A program made the translations under genes and the position numbers. Under the pieces are notes generated by a model, which had not been told where the DNA came from, did no database searches, and saw nothing but the letters and a program-made list of their open reading frames with translations. DNA of 64,000 nt, from positions 581,887 to 645,886 of the forward strand of contig VZRN01006295.1 in the NCBI GenBank assembly GCA_013397935.1, given 5' to 3'. Below are positions 35,197 through 47,977 of this stretch, one piece after another (positions within the stretch are counted from its first letter, which is position 1; each line of letters opens with the position of its first letter). Source of the stretch: Dasyornis broadbenti. Lineage: Eukaryota > Chordata > Aves > Passeriformes > Dasyornithidae.

Positions 35197-35984
35197 CCGC
35201 AGCCCTGCCGCTGCTGCCGCCTCCCCCGGGAGGCCGCCGCCAGCCACTTGTTGCCCGGGGCGGGAGGAAAGGGAGTCCCGGCCGCAGACTTTTGTTAGCG
35301 GCAGGCGCCTCCTCCCGGTGCCCAGAGCCGCCGGGCCGGGGGAGGGAGGGGATAGGGATGGGGATAGAGAGAGGATGGAGCCCGGAGCCGGCCCCAGCCC
35401 TTAAAGACACAGCGCCCGGCACGGGGCTCCCCCGGCTGCTCTCCCCCTGCCTCCGCCGCTGTCCCAGCCGAGCGGCCGGGGCTGCCCGGCGGGGATCGCT
35501 GCGGAGGCTGCTCCAGAGACCCGCCCAGGACGGCACTGCCCTGCTGTCCTTCCGACGCGCAGGGCAGCAGCTCTGCGTTCTACACCTTCGTGGCACCCCC
35601 GACCCCCTGCAGCGCACAGGGGCTGACAAAAAGTCACCGTGTGTAGGAGGAAGCCGCACAGCAGGACCGCTTACTTCTCGTTCCCTCCGGCAGCTCCGCA
35701 GTTCGAGCTGTTTTGTCCTTGCAAATGGTATTCCCACAGTCACTCGATTCCAGTCAATCACTCCCGGCCTTTGCCGCCACATCCAAGAAAGAATATCCAA
35801 CAGTTGAACATCCCCCAAATTAGTCTTCAGGTATCCTATAAGGATATATCTCATCGCTGGGGATGAGATGTTTCTATTTAATTCGGCTTTCTTCAAAATC
35901 AGTTTCTGCTTCTTTCACCCCAAAAGTCAGACTCTTAAACTCTCAAGACCGTTGGGTTTGACAGGGATAGTGGACGCCTTTAAT

Positions 35985-35993
35985 GAGGTAAGT
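35985..35993 (+). other. Consensus splice donor, possible divergent transcript
   Basis: GAG|GTAAGT, with the GT at 35988-35989, points away from FBXL7 and lies about 350 bases outside the CpG island. Such a donor could end the first exon of a divergent non-coding RNA. A perfect donor word is also expected by chance about once in this length of DNA, so it is suggestive only. Confidence 0.25.
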
Positions 35994-38505
35994 GCCTTTC
36001 CCGAAAACACCCGACCCAAACAACAGAATTGGGAAGCAAAGTTTTCACTACTGCATCACAGCCCACACCACCTCTGCCTGGCAAAAGGGGCTGGATAACA
36101 TGAGATGCTAGCAAATTGGAGTGAGGATAAACTGCGTGTGACCAGGTTAATACCAAAGCTGCCAGTTCCAAGAGGGTAGTTGCCCACAATGGGCTAGCTA
36201 AAAATAACAATTAAGTTTGCACCACACAACTGTTACCCAGATTAAGTGGTAATCGGGTGTTACCAAAGGCTTTTTGGGAAAGAATCGGATTTAAAAGAAG
36301 TGAAAAAGAAGGATGAAAGTTTGTGGTAGGTGGAGAGAGACACTGGAGCAGGCAGTTCTGGTTTGGTGCTGGTATCTCCCCTCTGCCTTGGCCTGATGGT
36401 GCTGTCTCTCTGTCTGGTGACAGGTCAGGATGTAACATGCAGGGATCCGCACCCCAGGCGTGCGGGGCGCCTTGTGGCACATGTGTTAGCACAGGGAGCA
36501 GCACAGGTACATGTAACTGTACCTGAAATGTGGGTTACACAGGTACCTGCTGGAAATGTGAGGGAAGAGGGGAACCCACGCTTCCAGAACGGGGCTGTCA
36601 GCTTGTAGCCCACACAGCCTGGGGAGTGGCATGCCCAAAGCAATGCTTTTTTGAGACTAGGATTTTTTAGGATTGGTTTCAAAGCTCTTTACTAACATTT
36701 TGCAAGTATCTGTGGTGGGTGTTTATGTGTTGTATTGCTCATACTGGCCCTCAGCATAGAGCTCACTAATTGCCAGGTCAACATGTCCTTGTTAAAAAGA
36801 CAAAAACACTTTAATTCCTATTTGATTTAAACCATGAGTTGAGCAGTTTTGCCTGCACCACACAATGACCTTAGGTATGAAAAAGCCTGTTTTCCTAAAC
36901 ATATCACAACAGCCACAAGACAATTACTGCATGCACAGATAATTCTGAGTGAATTATATCTTTGTTGACTTGTACAAGTGGCATATGAAACTGCCGAGGC
37001 AAAAGTATCAACACCAACATGACTACAGAAAAGGTGTCTAAACCTGAAGCTTTGGAGATGGGGGTGTTAATTACAACAAAAAGACATTTTCATTAAGAGG
37101 TGGGCTAATTACTGGAAGCTGAAATGAGTACTCGCAGCACAGATGACTGACAAGTAATCAGGCAATGTTTATGAGCCTCTAATCTCATCAGATACTCGTC
37201 ATTAACTTTCTCCTTGTAAAAAAGTTTTGGTCCTGATTCAATACTGAATACTACAACACAATGCTACACTTCAATACTCTTCAATTCTCAAAAATCAGTG
37301 AAGGTCTAAGAAAATAGTGCCTTCTGGGGTCAGACTCATCAAATGACCAGCCTAGGTCCTTTGAAACAAAATACAAATCAGTCTAAAAATACAGGTTCCT
37401 GTAATCAAAGGTTAATTTCTAAGCATTAGTATCAAACAAACAGTACTGTGCCAAAGCAGGCAAGCCTTGACACAAATGTCTGCTTTTAACATCCTCTACT
37501 TTCTTTTTGAGAGTTACCTTTTTGGGGGCAGGGCAGGGGAGTGGGGGAGCAATCTGCCTTCTGTAAGGCAATAAAAGGTTGTGGGGTAAGGTTAATATCT
37601 GCTCAACATATGGGCCCACAGACTGCCAACAAACACATCCAACCAAGTACTTTTTTTCCTGCTGTGTGGCTTGTGGGGTTTGAAAAACACATCCCAAATA
37701 CTTGCTAGGAGCTCGCCTAGGCAGAGGAGGATGTTAAAAAAAAATTAGGTTTTTCTATGGCACAACAGCCTACCTTTGTCACTCAAGCTCTCATGCCCAA
37801 CTTGGCTGTGGACCAGCACATCCAGCCATACCATCCTCCCTTCCAGTCCTTTGGGGCAGTGCTAGTCCCCAGCTGTGGGAGAGCACATGCAGGCTGGAAA
37901 CAGCATGTGTCCCTGCTCCATGTGCAGCCCAGCTGCGCTTAATTTTAGCCTGAAATACAGCAGTGGGAGTACCCACTGCAAACAGCTCCTGAGGCAACTT
38001 CTCAGTGCCTCATGTCACACCGTGTGCTCTGCATCCCATGGCAGTCAACCACCTGAAAGTTTTCTGGTGTGGGTCATAGGGCCAGGAAGGCCAATGATCC
38101 CACTTCTAACTCCTAGAAAGCTGTGCATTTCTTGCAGCAACCCTTTTGGCATATAAGAGAGAATTTTCTCAGACTGGTGGGAAACATCATCCCACATAGA
38201 CCCAAGTGCATAGCTGTATGTAAGTAATTTTATGTGATTCGAAAAAAAAACCTCCCTGAGAGGAAACATAGCAGTTTCCCTCCAAATTCAACATCTGATG
38301 CACCAGAACTAAAATGACTCCCTTTGCCAAGGGGTAATTTTGCTTATCAAAAACAGCATAGGCTGGTGCTTTGTGAGACAGGAAGTTCAGCTGTTGAGGC
38401 AACCCTGTAAAGAATAAAGACATTAGACAAACAAGTTACCACTCTGTCAAGTGTATGACATAAATCCCAAGAATATTCCTCCATGACCAGAGCCAAAAGG
38501 AAAGA

Positions 38506-38600
38506 CAAAAAACCAAAACCAAACCAACCAAACAAAACAGCAAGCAAGCAACCAAACCAAACCAAACAAAACACACCAAAAAACCCAAGAAAACCAACAC
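38506..38600 (+). repeat. A/C-rich low-complexity tract
   Basis: Units such as ACCAAACC, CAAACAAAAC and CAAGCAAGCAACC with almost no T. The minus-strand frames across it (runs of tryptophan, phenylalanine, glycine and leucine) are artefacts. Confidence 0.85.
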
Positions 38601-41600
38601 CCAGAAAACAAGTCTAGAGAGGAAAGAAGGTCTTGGTTTAGGAAATTTGAATCCAGATTTCTGATGAAGGACAGAATATTGCGGCTGCACATCCTGTTAC
38701 ACTCTTTCTTTAGGAGAATGAGGTGGAGGACACAGGGACAAACAGTAAAGTACCAAACTAATTTTGTTATAAAGACATAAAACTTTCACCAGAAATGTGT
38801 TCATCACAGATGATACTGCGACAATTGGTAACTGTTTCGTGCAAGGTGTTTAGTACACTAGCTTGAGCTTCGTAAGCCCAAAAGTATCAACATGAATAGA
38901 GAAGTTGGGAAATGCTTGTTTGAAGAGCATCTGCAAGTTCCAGCTAGGACTGAGTCATCCTATAGCCCTTTGGTATTTACCAAACACTTGGTTCATTGTG
39001 GGATTCGCTGTGGGACCATGGGAGGCCTGTTATGTTCAGACATGGTTTGGGACTTAGTACCCTTATGGTGCCTGCACGTGAAACTTAAGAAAATGTTTTC
39101 CTTCAGCAATTTCTGAGATGTTTCAGTCATTCTTGGCAAAGCTATGTAGAAGATTTTTTCCTTTTTTTCCCCTCCTTGTCTTCTAGTTGGTCCATGCCTC
39201 ATACATTGAGATTATTCAACTGGAACTACATAGTATATTTATATATCAATACAAAGGACAGGTAGGAGTCCCTTGGCTGTGGCTGAGTTAAGCTGCCTGA
39301 ACCACATCACGTATTTCCCATGTGAAACTGTTTACAATAACCCATTAAGACACTCTCACCTTCAAATATGGTGCAAAGAATCTGAAAACAAATCTTTTCA
39401 ATGATCCAAAGGAGATGCAGTGCTTTCTGTAAGGAAAAGAACAACTTTTGGGAGTTTTGCCTTTTAATACAATCAGTACAAGCCCCCATGAGAGGGGAAG
39501 AGATGGAGTGCTGTCAAATGCTGGTTTTGCAAGACAGAAGGATTTGATGTTCCCTATGAGACACGCCTTCCGATATTTTCCTTCTTCATAAGGAGACATC
39601 AGTGTATTATTCTTAGACTTGTATCCTGTCCCAGCAAGAGGAACTTAGAAATTATTAGAGCTGAGGAAGAACAAGAAAGGTATGGGCCAAAATGTTTCTA
39701 TTTGGATGTGTTGCTACAGTCGTTTCTGGGAATGTTTGTATTACATCTCTATTCATTACCGACCTCCCTCTGTGGTACATTACGTGTCTCATGATGCACC
39801 ATTTTTCTATTTCATGGACAAAACCACAGCAATTTTGGAAGGAGGGGCCAAACAAAGGGTTCTGGATAAATAATAAAAAAAAAAAATTAAAAATTGAAAG
39901 CAGCAGAACTATTTCCATAAGGTATCATCACAGCAATTCTAAGGCTAAATAATTTGGCTTTGAAATTTTTGCTGCAGTTGTTTTGGTATTTTTTTCTCTT
40001 CAGTTTTAGTCTAAGCTTTTCTCCTTGAAAGCAAAAATAAACAAATATCAAAAACTTCCAAGTAGCCTTATGCCAAAGTTCAGTTTAAAAGCCATTTGAA
40101 TTTCAGGTCTTAAAATTCTAGCATCAAATCTAAGATTAGTTTCCTATTTGGTGAAAGAAGCTTTTATTTTTCCTACCTTCCTTTCCTTCCTTGAACATTT
40201 TAAGCACATTTCACAAGTTGAATTTAAATAAATGTTTAAAAATTCAGTATCCTTTTAACAACAGCAGAAGCCAAGTGATATTTTTCTAATTAAGTCTAGT
40301 TTTACATCACCATGTTCATAGGGCTGCATATATTTTGTGAATGCTTCATGATAATATCTGTGTTGACTGCTTTTGGGCATTGTAAAGGGAAAAAGAATCC
40401 AAAAGAAATTTGACTAATATGTTGCTGGCAACTTAAAGCCATTATCAGAAGCATATTGTTTCATTAACTAGAAAATGCTCCATTAATGCTATGTACCTCC
40501 TAAGGAAAGAAAAAGTCTAGATTATCTTCATCACTCTAGATAAAAGTTGTGGCCTCATTGCCCTGTGACTTGAGACTATGTGCCGTTTTCTCCTTAGTAG
40601 CCTTAGTATCATTATGAGTGACTTGATCTACAGGGCTAAAAAGCTGCAGTATCTAAGGATAGCTCAGATTGTATTTTAAGGGGCAGCTTTTAGTAGAGCC
40701 TGTTCCTCTGGCTGAGAACTCTCTTAGCATCCACTTGTATGAGGTCAGGCTGCTCCAGCCAAACAAAGGCTCTGGTCCCACAATGACTTCAATAGGGCTG
40801 GTTGAAATACACTAAATCAAGGTGGTGCTCAAGTTCTAGGACATTTTGGATGAGTTTATGTTCTGATAGGTTTGTCTGATGGGATTGCAGACCAGACAAA
40901 GTACAGGTAGTTCTATGAAATAAAGATCCAGTTTTATTTTAAACTTCTTTCAGATCTTCAATTAATTCAAATCTTTGAAAGTTTTTAACCAACCAGAGAT
41001 TTTAAGACATTTTTGATGATTTTTTTTTTTTTCAGTTTTACAGGAGAAAATCCTCACTCGGATCTGATTTTTCCCTTCTTCCAACAACAAAAGCAATAAA
41101 TAAAGTTCAGTCGGTGTTGAAATATGTTTTACATTACATGTAAAATCTGTTGAAAAACGTAGTGAGTTTGAAAAGCCAAGCTCCTAAGTCTCAAGTGTTA
41201 GAAAACACAGGAATGAAGACTGTGTATACTCCAGAAGCACCATCCTGAATCCCCCTGCCTTGTCTGCAGTACACCTTCCACAGCAGACAAACCTGAGGCC
41301 TTCAGCCAACGCTGCAAAACACTTCATTCCCAGAAGCAGTTTGGAATTATGTAAATGGTGTCATTTTAATGCATAGGCACAATGAGACATAGTAGGACTG
41401 TAGAAGCAAAATTAGTTCTGGTATTTCACAGCTTATGTCTGACTCTGCAATTTTAACATGGAGGTTTTTCATTGGATTTATAAAACAGTGTTGGCTGATA
41501 CATTCTCCAAAAACTGAGCAAAGAATGAACTTAAGATACATTGCCTCATCACATTGACATCTACAGCAATGATTTTCAGGGTTGGAAGCCTGGACTCTGC

Positions 41601-43432
41601 TAAACAGACTGCTGTTAGTTGGGTTAAGAGAAGCACTGATGGAAACATAAGACTTTCCAAGCACCTTGGTTGTGTCTGTGCTTCTTCACAGAAAGAAGTT
41701 GTGGCCTTCTTTTCTGGCATGGCCAGGTTTCCTTCCAGTGACAAACAGAGCAGGGGGAGGGTTGTGCCTGAGTTGTTGATAATAAATCTTCACACTGTGG
41801 ACACTCCCTACACAGGGATGTGGACAAACTCTGGAAACCCCTGTCCAGAACCAGCCTGCACAAATCAACACGGGGGAAAGACAAAGCGTTTTGTCAGCGA
41901 TGTCTACCTTCTCAAGAAGCAGCAGGTGTTGCAGGATCGCAGGGTGCTGGACAAAGGATGCTGCAACAGACCACGCTTCTTCTGACCACTGCATCTCCAT
42001 CAGCACTGTTTCTTCTGCTTTGACCGCTGCCCCCACAAACAGTGCCACTCCAGATGCACACCAAAGCCTCATTTCACATCCTTTCTTCCCGTCTGGCTAG
42101 TTGTAGTCTCAGCTTCTCGTGCCCCATGTATGCCAGACACCTCACTCAACAAAGCTCACTTTCACCCTTCTGACATTCCCTCCCTGATTCCTGCCTCTAC
42201 TGTCTTACCTCCCCAGCTGGTAACCAGTATACTCTTGCATTTCCACAGAATTTTTCTCCTCAGCTCTTATCTCCTCTAACTTCCTTCTACATTCAGTCTT
42301 CATCAGTATTCCCTGATCCAATTTTCCTCTGGTCTCTCGCCACTGCCGCTGCCAGTTCTATTCTTCTGCCTCAGACTGATGTTAATGCAAAACATTCTAA
42401 GAAAATTCACAGGCAGTGGCTCTTGAATTGTTCAGACCTGATGAGCTCCCTCCCAGTTCATTCTTCTTTTCATAAGAAGAAGCAGGAAAATTTAGCCTCA
42501 CAAAAGGGAGTTTCACCAAGTTTCAATCAGAAGGTTTTGCTGTGTTTCAAAACTTTCTGAGACATCTCACCTGAGTTGTCCAGCCTGCAGCCAAAACACC
42601 TTATTCTCCCTTGGTAGTGTCACTCCCTGCACAGCCAGCCTGGATTTCCTTCCAAACTTGGATTGACTTTCCTTAGTTTTCAGTGAAGAATTCACAGATA
42701 GCCCTGTACAAGGTTTAGTGAGGGGGAAAATGTCTCTTTGTTCACCCTAGATTTCCTCACAGGCCAGGCAGAATCATATCTTGCCCAGCCACTGGGTCAC
42801 AGATGGAGCCGAACTAGGTTTCTTCTGAAGCAGCTTGCACCCAGTGAGAGCAAGTTCTGTGCCTTCTCCCAAAGGCAAAGCCAGCAAATGGTGACTCTGT
42901 TGTCAGTAGCTCTAATGCCACTGTCACCATATCCTGCACTCTTAACCAAGAACCAGAACTTGATTTGTGAACAGCAGTGGTACACTGGCAAAAATGGGTG
43001 CATGAAGAAGCATTCACAAGAAGCTCTTTCTGTGCTGCAGGCTGGACTACTGTGCCACAGTGAAGGAAAAGTGCATGTCTGTGTAGACATCAGCATTTAA
43101 CTGTTGAAACAAAGCTAAAGTGTGAACATCAGCCGTGAACCTGCAGAGGTCACAGATGGCAGCTGTCTGGATGCAAAGGAACAGTTCAAACATCAGCCCA
43201 TGAAGAGCATGTGTGTATCCCCTTGCACAACAGGACAGTCTTGTTTGCGTGCTCTGCTAGGAGGTTTTTCACATAATGAAAGACCAAAATTCTCTGCCAA
43301 TGGCAAATGCTCTAGCAGATGGCAAATGTTCCAGCAGAGTGATTCTAGCATGTAGTGCATCAAGTTCAGTGAAAAGGTCCCCTGTCTTCTCCAGTTTTCA
43401 TGCCCCTCCACACAGCTTGCCTTGCCCCATAT

Positions 43433-43870
43433 CGTCGTGGTTTAGGAATGGTATTCCCCAATGTGGTGTTCCCAATGAAAGACTCCAAACCATGCACTGC
43501 TCACTCCCTCTCTCTTCTCCCTCCCTGCAGAGACCTGGAGAAGAGAACCGGAGACACAGAGGTAAAGATCATGGGCTGAGATCAGAACAATTTACTGGAA
43601 ACCGCAGTGAGATAAGAAACAAGCAGTAATAGCAACAGTATTAATAACAGAGTGTACAAGAGGCGAGTGATTCACACACGAGAGCTCACCATGAGGAGCA
43701 CAATGTTATCCACACAACTCACTTCCCTCTATGTGACCAGGAGGGACCCCTTCCCCACTGCATCCCCTGTTCATGACGTGAGGTGGTATGGAATAACCTC
43801 AGCGTCCTGGCCATGCCCCTCCTGGCTACTGCCAAGAATATTTGACCCTTACCTAGCCAGAACCAGGACA
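43433..43870 (-). mobile_element. Solo LTR of an avian endogenous retrovirus
   Basis: On the plus strand it begins 'cgtcgtggtttaggaatgg' and ends 'ctagccagaaccaggaca'. These are the characteristic ends of a common songbird LTR whose sense strand starts TGTCCTGGTTT and ends ACCACGACA, hence minus orientation. Between them are 'gagatcagaacaatttactg', 'taatagcaacagtattaata' and 'ggtatggaataacctcagcg', matching the AT-rich downstream part and central block of that LTR. The flanks CATAT and CATGG are a possible 5-base target duplication with two mismatches. No retroviral coding sequence lies beside it, so it is a solo LTR left by recombination. Orientation is less certain than identity. Confidence 0.75.
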
Positions 43871-46800
43871 CATGGGCCTCTGACTAATTTGGGAATTTTC
43901 CATAAGGACAGTGTCCACATGTAAAGCCAGCACAATTAACAGGCATCTAACACTTCCAGAAATTTTATGAGACATCATCTAGCAGGCTAATTTCTGGCTC
44001 AACTGAATCAGTGAATTACTTCTGGGAAATAAGGTATCATTGTTTCCTTTTTAGCATTCAGATCTACTATTCTGAATATTTTTACTCATACATATTAACT
44101 CTCTTGTGCATGTCCTTTGCAGTTAAGAGAAATATTATAGGGATTTTACTACAAAGTGAGCCAACAGCTGAAGCATTATGTTTTTCAATTCAATTTCCAT
44201 CAATACTTCTTCCATTTTATGAGACTCTGTCCTTCACCACGCAACCTTCCTCTCCCTGATGGCTCCAGGAGGAGTCCACTCATTTCATTACCACAAAACT
44301 TCACTCAGATGTGACAATGCAATGTGACAATGCAAGTACTGCAACCAACCACCTAAACTTTAGTTTCAGCACATCACAGCCACAGAATAGATTTTAGAGT
44401 CTAGATTTTTACATCACAGAGACACCATATTCAGGGAAACAGTTTTCCAAAGTGATGGAGCTCATCTGAGGTTTCCCTAAATGTGGGAAACTGGACAGCA
44501 TAGTTTCCAGCTCTCCTTGCAGTAAGCTCTAAGAAGGACCAGCCACATCCGGTTTTACCCCAAATGGATCAGTGGTTGACAATATATCCGTGCCACAACT
44601 TTCTTTCTTATACTATGATTCCTCTTCAAAATTACCATCAGTCTTCAACACAAAGACAGCTTTATATCTATACTTATGTCATTTTCTGCATGGTATACAT
44701 TTGGTTTAGAACAGAGATTTTTCAACATTTCATCACATGGATCATCTTTCAGTATGGATTGGCTGTTATCTCCTATGCCTTTTGAAGCAGCTAAAGGAAC
44801 CGCTTAATCAAAGGTAAGCAGCCAACAGTGGTATCTTTTTGCATGGATACTTTCCCTTTCACTACAGCAAAACCTGGTAACGAGCACACGCTGTGTGTGG
44901 TACAAGCCTGGGCACCAGGCCATGGCCTGACCTTCCCCTCTGAAGGTCTCAGTAGTCTATGGAGTTCTCCCTGTGTTGGCTTCACACTTCATTCTTTGCC
45001 CAACCGGGCATATTTAGGCTGATGGCCAGAATTCAACTTAGTGAGGCAAGCGTCTAGTGCACACTGACCTTACTTAAATGCTGGTGAATGTCCTGGATCA
45101 ACAAACACCATTATCTTTAAGACATAATTTTTCTGAAAGTTTTCGACCATCAACAAGGCTGAACAGAATACAAAGTTGCATTTTCTAAAGCAGGGGCTTT
45201 TGTGACTTTTGTCCTTTTGCTGCCCCTGTCATTGACAGGGATCAAGTTAAAGAGTCTGAGGAACTTAAGGCATTTCTAAATCCATTTCTTGGCATTTATG
45301 AACTCTGGTGACTGGGTTCAAAATGGTAGTAATAAATTAATGAATAATTCAAAACCACTTATGGAAGTCACCCTCAGTAATTTCCCTTTACTTTCCCTTT
45401 CGTAAAATCCCGTGTACAAACAGTGAAGACAGCTACAATGGTTGGCTTTATCAGGGCATTAAAGCTATTACAAGGGTTTAAAAGATAAGAATAACAGCAC
45501 ACAATTTCAAGTAGAAGTTACATTATACATGGTGATATCAAGCCAATGTTCTCATGAAAGCATTCGTTTAGTGAGTTTAATGAGAGCAATTTGTCAACAA
45601 TTTCACACACCATTTGCCTAGAATTCTCCAATGCAGCACTTCACTGCACGCTCCTCCCCCCCAAATAAAGTGCATGTTGTATACAGTTTTGCCTATCATT
45701 AATCATCTTTTCAGCGCTGCAAGTTCAATGCTGCTTTCCCAGTAGGAGTCCAAGGGAGTGACATAGCCAAAAGAGGAAAAAGTCATGGGAAAAGAAGAAT
45801 ATAAATGTTCACTTCACCAAAACAAAACAGAAAAAAAAAAATGACGAGAAAAACCCCCAAACCCTTGTAGCACTATCCTTGTCTGCCCACAGTAGCTGCT
45901 TCTAACAGCAGCTTCTGGAGCTCTACTTTTTCCTTCGGTTGAGTGTACAACTACCAAATCCAAATGGTGCTTCTTTCAGCTTAAAAGTTCAAAGCAGAGG
46001 CTAAGACCATTAGTCAGTTTAAAATAATATAAAAAAGTAAATAAAAAGAAGTCAAACCACTGCCGCCTCTCATACTGTCATTAGCTTCTGGAATTGTTGC
46101 ATTTTGTTTTTCAATTATGTCCAATTCAAAGATAACTCTTTCTTAAAAAAAAAAAAAAAAAAACAAAAAACCAAGAAACCGTGTATTTATTGAAACTTTA
46201 TCTGCAAAAAGCTTGACTTCATAAATAACTTACTGAAGAAGTCATTACTGTTGATTGTCAGCATTTTCCTCCTAACCAAGATGACTGAGGGAAAAGCAGA
46301 TGGAAAGTAATTAAGAAGACCAGGAGTGAGGTTTGCTGGAAGTAACTGATACTCTTGGTAAATCTGGGACTCATAAATGATTCTCTTCCATGAAGGAAGA
46401 GATGCAGATGTTTCTGCTATTTCAGCAAGGAGCTAGGGGAGAGCAAGTAAAAATGAAAATACAAATCAATAGAAGAACAATGAATCCATAAGTATGCAAT
46501 CCAGCTGGTATTACACACTTCCTTTTTTTCTCTGATGCTCCTAATAAGTTTTAAGGATTTGAGGAGTGGAGAAGGAATCCTCTGACACGATCTTATTAAA
46601 AAAATTCAAGATGCCAACAACTATAGCTTACTTCATCTTATATGGAGTTGTGCAGTGGGAATATGGGCAAAAGAAAGCGTTAAGCTTGCTTTTAAATCTC
46701 TGAACTTTTAAAGATGTGTAGGAAGAATTGCCAGTTCTGCAATATGTTGTATGTTATGCTTAAACAATATTGAAAACCTGAAATGAAGTCAAAGAAAAAG

Positions 46801-47977
46801 GGAAATCAGTGGAGCTGTAAGTTTATACCCAGCATAGAATCCCTCCCTTTTGCAAGAAAGGCATTTTAGGAAGGTTGTGAAAAGAAGGTGGGGGACAGGG
46901 GGAGCTGTACCGAGCATGTCTGAAGGGGCAAGGCATGGCTCATGCTGCAAAGCATTTCCACAGAGACAAAGTGGTTCTGTCATCTGCACTGGCAGCATTT
47001 TCAACCCAGCACTGCTCTGTTTCACTAACTGTGCTCTCTCCTGCCACAGGCATCTGAAAGGAGAAGGCTCTTTTCTGAAGTGCAGCAAATCAAGATTTTA
47101 CTATTTTGGCCTTCAGCAATTATCAATAAAAGGTTAAATGAAATGTGGGTTTGCATATATGCATACGTATAACTGCATGTGTATGACAAACAGAAAACCA
47201 CTCCTTTTACATTTTTTCTGTATCTTTTTAAAGATATGTGAGTTCTTCTGAATACTTACCCACCCACTTATCTTTCAACCTTTGACAAAGTACTTTAAAA
47301 ATTTCCCCAAATATAAGATACTACATCTGAGGGAATTAAGATGTTCCATCTCAGCTGTTATCCTACAGGCTTTTGAGAGATTCTGCTTCATTGGGGATAA
47401 AAAGATAAATCCATACACAAAGATCAGGGATATATATATATGTATTTTTAATTAACATTCTAAACATTTGAATTTTTTTTCCTTCTTGGAAGCTGTTGAA
47501 GGGTTGTCAATGATTGGCAAGAAGGAAAAAAAAAAAAAATAAAAGGACTAGCTTTCCTCCTTGACCCCGGTGTCCAGGTATCCAGGTATGAACCTGTTCA
47601 GGTTAGTCAAAAAGAAGCTATTGCAGAAAACACACAAATATGTTGAGGGGGGGTTCCTATTTCTATCTAGATTTAATCTTTTTTCTGGCTGCAGTAATAC
47701 ATGGTCAGATACCATAACCAGTCTCAAATTTAGGCAAGTAATTACTTAGAAACTTCAGATCTGAGCTTTGAAAATGCACCTCTGGCTATGGCCAATATGG
47801 CTACAGAATGGTTACAGTCAGAAAGGTCCTGTAAAAACAAGATGAAGAAGATGCAATATTGTCTGCCACAGAAAATTCTATTTGTTCAATTAGCAAGGTC
47901 AAATGCTTTCTCTTTTTATTTTACTACCATGCCACAAAATTCACTGTGGCTGAAGAGCTGCAGAGTGCACTTCTGTG
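43871..47977. other. Intergenic DNA, no gene seen
   Basis: AT-rich sequence with a 13-base tandem duplication at 44309-44334, a short hairpin at 45224-45240 (CCCTGTC and GACAGGG around ATT), a 19-base poly(A) run near 46145-46163, a short TA run near 47430-47444 and a poly(A) run near 47527-47540. No gene recognised. Confidence 0.6.
44309..44334. repeat. 13-base tandem duplication
   Basis: ATGTGACAATGCA occurs twice head to tail without mismatch. Confidence 0.85.

Larger units (their letters stand above)
34535..35640. promoter_or_regulatory. FBXL7: CpG island at FBXL7 promoter
   Basis: About 1.1 kb of strongly GC-rich DNA with dense CpG, in contrast to AT-rich DNA on both sides. It covers FBXL7 exon 1, the start of intron 1, the leader and the presumed promoter. 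Inside it are Sp1-type GC boxes (for example 35018-35026), a (CCT)n run at 35171-35196 and an A-rich interruption at 34923-34994. No TATA box is obvious, consistent with a dispersed CpG-island promoter. Long open frames on both strands (up to 266 codons) are a by-product of the GC content. Confidence 0.9.
35641..43432. other. Upstream intergenic DNA, no gene seen
   Basis: DNA upstream of FBXL7. GC content falls after 35640. A consensus splice donor (GAG|GTAAGT) lies at 35985-35993 on the plus strand. A TAATTA-containing stretch lies near 37100-37210, and an A/C-rich tract at 38506-38600. The AT-rich, repeat-poor sequence from about 39960 to 40700 has no identified feature. A pyrimidine-rich stretch runs from about 42110 to 42400. 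No reading frame here resembles a known protein. Confidence 0.55.

Noticed and set aside
35007..35896. Long overlapping reading frames on both strands (266 codons plus, 247 codons minus)
   Set aside because: They lie in the CpG island, where stop codons are rare because of GC content. Composition is arginine/proline/alanine-rich with no domain, the frames overlap antisense, and the region is the promoter and leader of FBXL7.
38347..38692. Three overlapping hydrophobic minus-strand frames
   Set aside because: Translations of the A/C-rich tract at 38506-38600, as above.
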